The notes below the pieces were generated by a model. The model ran no database searches and had not been told where the DNA came from. It saw only the letters and a list, made by a program, of their open reading frames with translations. A program made the translations under genes and the position numbers. Shown here in pieces: positions 58,195-64,000 of a DNA stretch of 64,000 bases. The stretch comes from an uncultured Oscillospiraceae bacterium (GTDB lineage Bacteria; Bacillota; Clostridia; Oscillospirales; Oscillospiraceae). Each line of letters starts with the position of its first letter. The stretch's first letter is position 1. Location: positions 46,403 to 110,402 of the forward strand of contig CAKTPO010000005.1 in assembly GCA_934591845.1 (NCBI GenBank). The letters are read 5' to 3'.

Positions 58195-60264
58195 CTAATA
58201 CAGGCCGCCCCCGGATACCGGGTGCATTTCCGGGGTCATGGCCACATACTTGGACAGAATGCCCTCGTATTGCTGCTGGGTAATGGGTTTCAGCGATTCG
58301 TCCTGGGCATCCGGGGCGTAAAGCCATGGGTTTTCCCGGCTATTGTCATAGCGGACATAGTCTACAAGGATGGCGTTTCCGTTTTGTACCTTATAAACGC
58401 TGGTGGCACTGTTGCCGTCTAAGTAAGAGCAGGTGTGGAGAATGTAATTTCCCTTGCAAATGCGGATGTCCTGCCCACATTCCAGGATTTTCACCCTGCC
58501 GTTTTTGACGGTCAGGACCCCTTTCCAGGCCCCCTTGGTCAGGAATAACTCATCCTGTCCGTCACCGTCCAGGTCCAGGAGGCTGTAGTTCCATCCGTCC
58601 ACGGGTGCCTCCCGGTTCTGGAATATCGCACCATAGCTGGAATAAACCTCGTCAGGCATCCCGATACCGCTGGGAGCGGAATCGGCCAAGGGGTATTGGG
58701 TAATGGGTGTCAGCGTGATCGGGAGCCGGGGGTGGGAACTCAGAATTTCATTAAATTCCGCTTCCGTGCTGGGAACACTGCCATAGGCAGGAGACTCCGG
58801 GTAAAGCACCCAGGCGTTTCCCCGGTAATACTCGCTATTCTCCGTATAATGTACAATGCTCTTATCCCAGACAAAGCTTCCGTTCTCCCCCTTTACAAAA
58901 TGGTAGGCAACAGACCCGTCTGTGCAAACAAAAACGTTTGCGATCACGTTATCCGCACAAAGATACATATAGGTAGCACTTCCACCGAGACCGAAACCCA
59001 TTCCGGATACATAGCTATCCGACTCATAAACCACAGAGGGATAGGCAATCGTTGGGGACATGATGTATTGTGTGCCGTCATCCCGCTTGGTATAGATTGC
59101 AATAATGTAGCCATTCTCGCCAACGATCAATTCTTCTACGCCGTCCCCATTCAGGTCCATGAGGCAGAATCCCAGTTGGGATGGATGGGTAATAAATTCC
59201 ATTCTGGATTTAATTCGTGCGTCATACCCCAACTCCGAATAGGAATGCGCCCTTTTATCAAGCCCTTGGGCGATTTCTTCGTCGGCCTCCTCCCTGCGCT
59301 GCTGGGTCTGGGCCAGGGCTTCCTGGTGGACTCGTTGGGGCTGGATGGTAAAGTCAAAAGCCTCCGCATAGGCTTCCAGGGCTTCTCTCGTCCACTCCCG
59401 GTCATATTCCAGGGCATGGAACGTAAACACATATTCTCCCCGGTCTGCCATCAGAAGAATTTGTTGGTTCATGTCGTTCCGCTGTTCCAGAACCAAAAGA
59501 ACGTCTACCCCCTGGGTGGTGGTGTAGGTCCATTCCTCGTAAGTCCCCTCCGGGCCAACGGAGCCGTAAAGGTTACTGAAGCTGTCCTTCCGGCAGCAGG
59601 AAAAGGTCACGATTTCCTCATAAGGCCAGACCTGGGTTTCCAGGGTCATTTTTCCCTCCACGGTAAAGGAGCCGTCAGCATAGTAGCGCACGCTGCCAAA
59701 ATTGGTCTGCGCCCGGGCATCGCTCCGGAGGATCCCCTGAATGCCCAGAGCCTTGCAGGCCGCTGCCTCGTCCGGGTCCACATACATTTTCCCTAACAGG
59801 TTCAGCTGGTATTTGTCGCAGATTTCATCCAGCTTGTCCTTCATTTCCCGGGTATAGAGGTTGTAGGCATAGTAATCGTCCCCAAAATCCTCGGAAAAAG
59901 CCTCCTGGGAGTGATAAATACGGTCATCCGGGTCGTAGGTTTTCAACCATTCGTGCCACTCCTTGGTGGCCTGATACCCCGGTGTCCCCTTGACGCCCTG
60001 CAAGGAAAGCAGCGTCCGGTCCTGTACCCCGCTTCCAAGAACCTCCTGGGTATCCTGCCCAAAGGCCATATCCTGCAACCGCAGCACATACACCACCGTA
60101 CACCCCACCAGCAGCAGGGCCAGGGCGATGATGGCGGCGATGAGCCAAAGTTTTTTGGGGGAAATATGGTTTACCTTTCGTTTTCCCTGCCGGAAGTCCT
60201 GGGCATCCATGACGAAGCTGTCTTTGATTCCGTTCAGGCCTTTCATAATGTCCATGGGATTCAT
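58195..60264 (-). CDS. Membrane anti-sigma-like sensor with two DxDGDG/FG-GAP-type loops
   Basis: A 689-residue protein. The opening MNPMDIMKGLNGIKDSFVMDAQDFRQGKRK and the helix LWLIAAIIALALLLVGCTVVYVL match its smaller neighbour. The outward part contains two calcium-loop motifs, LMDLNGDGVEELIVG (about residue 375) and LLDLDGDGQDELFLT (about 570), and PITQQQYEGILSKY-type repeats near the end (compare TPITQYPLADSA). The ATG overlaps the sigma stop codon (ATGA). The same coupling and DxDGDG theme appear in the 11586-13337 sensor. The signal it reads is unknown. Confidence 0.8.
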   Translation of the reverse strand: MNPMDIMKGLNGIKDSFVMDAQDFRQGKRKVNHISPKKLWLIAAIIALALLLVGCTVVYVLRLQDMAFGQDTQEVLGSGVQDRTLLSLQGVKGTPGYQATKEWHEWLKTYDPDDRIYHSQEAFSEDFGDDYYAYNLYTREMKDKLDEICDKYQLNLLGKMYVDPDEAAACKALGIQGILRSDARAQTNFGSVRYYADGSFTVEGKMTLETQVWPYEEIVTFSCCRKDSFSNLYGSVGPEGTYEEWTYTTTQGVDVLLVLEQRNDMNQQILLMADRGEYVFTFHALEYDREWTREALEAYAEAFDFTIQPQRVHQEALAQTQQRREEADEEIAQGLDKRAHSYSELGYDARIKSRMEFITHPSQLGFCLMDLNGDGVEELIVGENGYIIAIYTKRDDGTQYIMSPTIAYPSVVYESDSYVSGMGFGLGGSATYMYLCADNVIANVFVCTDGSVAYHFVKGENGSFVWDKSIVHYTENSEYYRGNAWVLYPESPAYGSVPSTEAEFNEILSSHPRLPITLTPITQYPLADSAPSGIGMPDEVYSSYGAIFQNREAPVDGWNYSLLDLDGDGQDELFLTKGAWKGVLTVKNGRVKILECGQDIRICKGNYILHTCSYLDGNSATSVYKVQNGNAILVDYVRYDNSRENPWLYAPDAQDESLKPITQQQYEGILSKYVAMTPEMHPVSGGGLY

Positions 60265-60815
60265 ACCAAGCCCTCCTCCCCCAGTTTTTTCCACAGCTTT
60301 TGTCGGGTCCTGTGGAGCATGGAGGTGACTTTGCTCTGGGAAAAGCCGGTGATTCTGGCAATTGCCTCAATGGAATCCACATACCAGTACCGGCACAAAA
60401 ATACATTTCGCTCCGTTTCCGGCAGGCTGTTCAGAAAGCTGTTGAGAACCCGTGCCAGTTCCCGCTGGGACAGCTGCCCCTCCAGACCCTGGGGGTCGGC
60501 GCAGTCCCCCAGCTCCTCCAGGGCCAATATCATCTCCTTGCCGCCCCGCTTCTGGGTGCGGAGCTTTCGCCACCGGTCAATGGACAGATGTCTTGTGACC
60601 TTCCCTAAAAACGCCCCCAAGACCCCAGGCTTCCTGGGCGGGATGGTATTCCAGGCCGTGAGGTATGTATCGTTCACACTCTCCTCCGAGTCCTCCCGGG
60701 AGGATAAAATATTGTAGGCAATGGCATAGCAATACCCGCCGTACTTCTTATCCGTTTCCACCACCGCTTGCTCTGAGCGTTTCAAAAACAACTCCAAAAT
60801 TCCCTGATCCTCCAT
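60261..60815 (-). CDS. ECF RNA polymerase sigma factor
   Basis: A 184-residue ECF sigma factor, paralogous to the one at 11032. Region 2 has AYNILSSREDSEESVNDTYLTAWNTIPPRKPGVLGAFLGKVTRHLSIDRWRKL, and region 4 LPETERNVFLCRYWYVDSIEAIARITGFSQSKVTSMLHRTRQKL. AGGAGG precedes the ATG. Its stop codon overlaps the start of the large sensor, and its promoter (60888-60855) shares the motif of the other ECF operon. It probably activates its own operon on a surface signal. Confidence 0.92.
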   Translation of the reverse strand: MEDQGILELFLKRSEQAVVETDKKYGGYCYAIAYNILSSREDSEESVNDTYLTAWNTIPPRKPGVLGAFLGKVTRHLSIDRWRKLRTQKRGGKEMILALEELGDCADPQGLEGQLSQRELARVLNSFLNSLPETERNVFLCRYWYVDSIEAIARITGFSQSKVTSMLHRTRQKLWKKLGEEGLV

Positions 60816-60854
60816 CGGATCGCCTCCTATCTGTTTTCCCCAAAAGGGTTACAC

Positions 60855-60888
60855 TTATATAGGCGTAAAAAGAAGCCAGATATTGCAT
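60855..60888 (-). promoter_or_regulatory. Putative ECF-sigma autoregulatory promoter
   Basis: On the minus strand ATGCAATA (60888-60881), a pyrimidine-rich spacer, then ACGCCTATATAA (60866-60855). This aligns with the promoter at 10970-11003 of the paralogous operon. Confidence 0.6.
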
Positions 60889-60990
60889 GGCCTGAGAAAT
60901 AATTTCAAAATAATTTTAGCATCAACCCTTGCCATATGCAAGCGGAACCAGAATTTGAAGTGTTTGGAAGGAACGCAGTCCGCATTGCGC

Positions 60991-61022
60991 AAAAAAATGC
61001 CTGCCACAGATGTGACAGGCAT
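60991..61022 (-). terminator. Rho-independent terminator after rplQ
   Basis: ATGCCTGTCACA pairs with TGTGGCAGGCAT, followed by seven T on the minus strand. It ends the rpoA-rplQ part of the ribosomal transcript, 14 bases after rplQ. Confidence 0.9.
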
Positions 61023-61035
61023 GATTTTTTGTGAA

Positions 61036-61377
61036 TTACACCAGCTCGATCACAGCCATCTCGGCTGCATCGCCACGACGGGGGCCGGTGCGGGTCACTC
61101 TGGTGTAGCCGCCGTTGCGCTCAGCGTACTTGGGAGCGATCTCTTTGAACAGCTTGTGGGCAACGTCTTCCTTGGTGATGAAAGACAGCGCCTTCCGGTA
61201 AGCGGCCAGGTCGCCCTTCTTACCCAGGGTGATCATCTTCTCAACCACGGGCTGCACTTCCTTCGCACGGTAGAAAGTGGTTTCCATTTTGCCGTTCTCC
61301 AGCAGATCGGTTACCTGCTGACGCAGCAGGGCCTTTCTCTGTGCGCTGGTCTTGCCCAGCTTACGAGTGCCAAACAT
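61036..61377 (-). CDS. rplQ: 50S ribosomal protein L17
   Basis: A 113-residue large-subunit protein. [56 protein letters not shown] and the ending [25 protein letters not shown] are typical. It is last in the cluster, after rpoA. Confidence 0.97.
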   Translation of the reverse strand: MFGTRKLGKTSAQRKALLRQQVTDLLENGKMETTFYRAKEVQPVVEKMITLGKKGDLAAYRKALSFITKEDVAHKLFKEIAPKYAERNGGYTRVTRTGPRRGDAAEMAVIELV

Positions 61378-61401
61378 GTGCGTTTCCTCCTCTTTAAGCG
61401 A

Positions 61402-62361
61402 TTAGTTGTTGCTGCCAGATTCTTCGCTGGCCAGGGACAGGCCCATCATTTCCAGCTTCTTCTGTACTTCGTCCAGGGACTTCTTGCCCATGTTCCGGAC
61501 CCGCATCATGTCTTCACCGGTCTTGTCGATCAGGTCGGCAACGGTGTTGATGTTGGCCCGCTTCAGGCAGTTGAAGCTACGGACAGACAGATCCAGCTCG
61601 TCGATGGTCATGGAGAGCTTTGCATCCGGATGGTCAGCCACCTTTTCAACAACCGTAGAACTGCTGGTGACAGCATCGGACAGGTTGGTGAACACGGTCA
61701 GATGATCGCTCAGGATCTTTGCACCCAAAGACACGGCGTCCTTGGCGGAAATCGTAGAATCTGTCCAGACCTCAAGGGTCAGTTTATCGAAATCGGTTCT
61801 GTCACCGACACGAGTAGGCTCCACGGCATAATTCACCTTGGTAACAGGGGAATAGATGGAGTCAATGGGAATCACACCAATCACGGTCTGCGGCGTCTTG
61901 TTCCGGTCAGAGGAAACATAGCCACGGCCCTGAGAAAGGGTGATCTCCATGTTGAAAGTGGCATCCTCACCCAAGGTGCAGATGTGCAGCTCGGGATTCA
62001 GGATCTCAACGTCCGCGTCAGCCTTAATATCGCCGGCGGTAACCTCGCAGGGGCCCACAGCGTCGATATGCACGGTTTTGACACCGGGAGTATGAAGCTT
62101 GGGAATGAGCCGCTTCACATTCAGCACGATCTCCGTTACATCCTCGGTCACACCGGGAATGGTGGAGAACTCATGCTGGACCCCCTGGATTTTTACAGAG
62201 GTGGCAGCGTAACCGGGCAGACTGGACAGAAGGATCCGTCTCAGAGAATTGCCCAGGGTCATTCCGTAGCCGCGCTCCAGAGGCTCCACAACATACTTGC
62301 CGTAGGAAGGGTCCTCTGCGGAATCAAAACAGCTGATACGGGGCTTTTCAATTTCTACCAT
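61402..62361 (-). CDS. rpoA: RNA polymerase alpha subunit
   Basis: A 319-residue subunit that dimerises to seed RNA polymerase assembly. The N-terminal domain has [42 protein letters not shown], and the C-terminal helical domain [41 protein letters not shown] binds UP elements and regulators. ATG follows AAGGAGG. It lies between rpsD and rplQ in the usual order. Confidence 0.98.
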   Translation of the reverse strand: MVEIEKPRISCFDSAEDPSYGKYVVEPLERGYGMTLGNSLRRILLSSLPGYAATSVKIQGVQHEFSTIPGVTEDVTEIVLNVKRLIPKLHTPGVKTVHIDAVGPCEVTAGDIKADADVEILNPELHICTLGEDATFNMEITLSQGRGYVSSDRNKTPQTVIGVIPIDSIYSPVTKVNYAVEPTRVGDRTDFDKLTLEVWTDSTISAKDAVSLGAKILSDHLTVFTNLSDAVTSSSTVVEKVADHPDAKLSMTIDELDLSVRSFNCLKRANINTVADLIDKTGEDMMRVRNMGKKSLDEVQKKLEMMGLSLASEESGSNN

Positions 62362-62436
62362 GAATCAAAACCCTCCTTAGATAGGTGGGGAGTTTCCTCC
62401 CCACGGAATACTTGCATACGAACAGGGGGCAGATTA

Positions 62437-63033
62437 TTACTTGGAGTACAACTCGACGATGAGGTGTACAGCGATATCGAAGTCGATATCGTCCTTGGTG
62501 GGCATAGCAATAACCTTACCCTGGAGGGTGTTCTTATCACGGTCCAGCCACTTGGGAGCAGCAACAAAAGCATCGTCTTCCTTCAGCTTCTTGAAGAAGG
62601 CGTTGGAAGCGCTCTTTTCGCAGACGGCAATGACATCACCGGGCTTTACCATGTAGCTGGGGATGTCCACACGACCGCCGTTGACGGTGAAGTGGCCATG
62701 GTTCACCAGCTGACGGGCCTGACGGCGGGTGTTGGCGAAGCCCAGACGGTAAACAACGTTGTCCAGCCGGCGCTCAACCAGGGTCAGCAGGTTTTCACCG
62801 GTGTTGCCCTCGGCACGAGCGGCCTTGTCATAGTAGTTCCGGAACTGCTTTTCCTGGATACCATACACAAATTTGACCTTCTGCTTCTCGGTCAGCTGAG
62901 TGGCGTACTCAGACTTCTTCGCTCTTCTCTGGCCGCCGGGGTTCTTGTTGGAAGTCTTGGAATAACCCATCGCGGCAGGAGAAACGCCCAGCGTTCTGCA
63001 ACGCTTCAGCACGGGCTGCATATTCTTAGCCAT
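62437..63033 (-). CDS. rpsD: 30S ribosomal protein S4
   Basis: A 198-residue primary 16S rRNA binder. [48 protein letters not shown] is the S4 domain. The N-terminus has only one cysteine (KRCRTLG), so this is the zinc-free form. In Bacillus, S4 represses its own synthesis. It lies between rpsK and rpoA. Confidence 0.97.
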   Translation of the reverse strand: MAKNMQPVLKRCRTLGVSPAAMGYSKTSNKNPGGQRRAKKSEYATQLTEKQKVKFVYGIQEKQFRNYYDKAARAEGNTGENLLTLVERRLDNVVYRLGFANTRRQARQLVNHGHFTVNGGRVDIPSYMVKPGDVIAVCEKSASNAFFKKLKEDDAFVAAPKWLDRDKNTLQGKVIAMPTKDDIDFDIAVHLIVELYSK

Positions 63034-63059
63034 TTCGCAAAATTCCTCCTATACCTAAA

Positions 63060-63458
63060 TCAGACTCTACGTCTCTTGGGGGGACGGCAGCCATTGTGGG
63101 GAATGGGGGTGACGTCCTTGATCATAACAACTTCCAGGCCGGCAGTCTGCAGGGCGCGGATCGCAGCCTCACGTCCCTGGCCGGGGCCCTTTACATAAAC
63201 CTCAACGGTCTTCAGGCCATACTCCATAGCAGCCTTGGCAGCGGTCTCAGCCGCAGTCTGGGCAGCATAGGGAGTGGACTTCCGGGAGCCACGGAAGCCC
63301 AGTCCGCCGGAAGAAGCCCAGGACAGGGCATTGCCTTCCAGGTCGGTAATGGTGACCATGGTGTTATTGAAAGAGGAACGGATATGTGCCGCACCCTTCT
63401 CTACAACTTTGCGCTCACGACGGCGCTTTACAACCTTCTTAGTAGCTTTGGTAGCCAT
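63060..63458 (-). CDS. rpsK: 30S ribosomal protein S11
   Basis: A 132-residue platform protein. [46 protein letters not shown] and [44 protein letters not shown] are the complete family pattern. It follows rpsM by 14 bases. Confidence 0.98.
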   Translation of the reverse strand: MATKATKKVVKRRRERKVVEKGAAHIRSSFNNTMVTITDLEGNALSWASSGGLGFRGSRKSTPYAAQTAAETAAKAAMEYGLKTVEVYVKGPGQGREAAIRALQTAGLEVVMIKDVTPIPHNGCRPPKRRRV

Positions 63459-63472
63459 TTACATATCCCTCC

Positions 63473-63841
63473 TTACTTCTTCTTGTTCGCAATGGTCTTC
63501 TTGGGACCCTTGCGGGTACGGGCGTTGGTCTTGGTGCGCTGGCCGTGAACAGGCAGGCCACGGCGATGGCGCAGACCACGGTAGCAGCCGATTTCGCTGA
63601 GGCGCTTGATGTTCATAGCGGTCTCACGGCGCAGGTCGCCCTCGATGATATAATGATGCTCAATGGCTTCACGAAGCTGCGCTTCCTGATCCTCGGTCAG
63701 GTCCTTCACACGGGTGTCGGGGTTAATACCGGTCTTTTCCAGTACCTCGGCGGCCCGGGCGGGTCCAATGCCGTAGATATAGGTCAGGGCAACTTCGATC
63801 CGCTTGTCGCGGGGAAGATCAATACCAGAAATACGTGCCAT
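63473..63841 (-). CDS. rpsM: 30S ribosomal protein S13
   Basis: A 122-residue head protein. [34 protein letters not shown] and [24 protein letters not shown] are the family signatures. It follows rpmJ in the conserved order. Confidence 0.98.
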   Translation of the reverse strand: MARISGIDLPRDKRIEVALTYIYGIGPARAAEVLEKTGINPDTRVKDLTEDQEAQLREAIEHHYIIEGDLRRETAMNIKRLSEIGCYRGLRHRRGLPVHGQRTKTNARTRKGPKKTIANKKK

Positions 63842-63860
63842 ATTCTTTCAGCACCTCCTA

Positions 63861-63974
63861 TTAGCCTTGTCTCTGCTTATGCTTGGGGTTTTCGCAAATT
63901 ACCATAACGCGACCCTTGCGCTTGATGATCTTACACTTTTCGCACATGGGTTTAACGGACGGTCTTACCTTCAT
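63861..63974 (-). CDS. rpmJ: 50S ribosomal protein L36
   Basis: A 37-residue protein reading [21 protein letters not shown] and ending NPKHKQRQG. Cys11, Cys14, Cys27 and His32 bind zinc, so it is the zinc-containing form. ATG at 63974 has GGAGG upstream at 63983-63988. It is too short for most gene finders, but position before rpsM confirms it. infA would normally precede it, beyond the right edge. Confidence 0.96.
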   Translation of the reverse strand: MKVRPSVKPMCEKCKIIKRKGRVMVICENPKHKQRQG

Positions 63975-64000
63975 ACTGTTTAACCTCCATATGAGAATGG

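Noticed and set aside
60883-63198. 771-codon plus-strand open frame over rplQ, rpoA and rpsD
   Set aside because: Crosses three essential minus-strand genes; composition is that of an antisense frame in highly biased genes.

Overview
The window is a GC-rich stretch of a spore-forming Firmicute of the class Clostridia, most like an Oscillospiraceae-type gut anaerobe. The evidence is a forespore sigma factor (SigG) with its usual neighbour YlmC, a SpoVB-type flippase, HemZ, the ECF thiamine transporter subunit ThiT, a glycerol cluster with GlpP and a DUF1667 protein, strong AGGAGG ribosome binding sites and sigma-A promoters. No rRNA, tRNA, CRISPR array, prophage or transposase gene was seen.

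Left part (1-28.5 kb). gpmI (cut by the left edge), an LRR surface protein, recG and rpsT lie on the minus strand. After a gene-free stretch with a dense DnaA-box cluster (5753-5832) almost everything is on the plus strand: sigG-ylmC, rpsB-tsf, an M24 peptidase, an ECF sigma/membrane sensor pair, an alanine:Na+ symporter, a lipoprotein/NAGPA/Lgt-like operon, prfC, a housekeeping run (DUF5662, dtd, MBL hydrolase, hemZ, amidohydrolase, spoVB), a small exporter, a HIT protein, and thiT under a TPP riboswitch.

Middle (28.5-44 kb). A PlsC-like/PAP2 pair is followed by a thioredoxin system (trxB-like, trxA, OhrR-type MarR regulator), an HdeD-like protein, and a minus-strand glycerol island: glpP, a TetR regulator, glpK, glpF, two flavoprotein dehydrogenases and DUF1667. 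Next comes the conserved rpmH-rnpA-yidD-yidC-jag block, here without dnaA or mnmE/mnmG beside it.

Right part (44-64 kb). This holds capA, typA, a membrane glycosyltransferase with UDP-galactopyranose mutase, ruvCAB, a zinc-ribbon protein, a LexA-box-controlled Y-family polymerase with YolD, a second ECF sigma operon with two membrane sensors, and the start of the ribosomal block (rpmJ-rpsM-rpsK-rpsD-rpoA-rplQ).

Two intergenic repeat families stand out. Family A is a mosaic of short palindromic and tandem modules in seven gene gaps. Family B is a roughly 160-bp fully palindromic element in five copies (10778, 15327, 50455, 53541, 55644). Its arms differ between copies but keep pairing, so the fold is conserved through compensatory change. 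One copy fills the 5' leader of the SOS polymerase gene and another lies just past its operon. The two ECF sigma operons share a promoter motif and encode membrane sensors with DxDGDG-type calcium-binding loops. These two items, with the DnaA-box cluster, are the best candidates for undescribed biology. All function calls come from reading motifs and gene order; no database search was possible.
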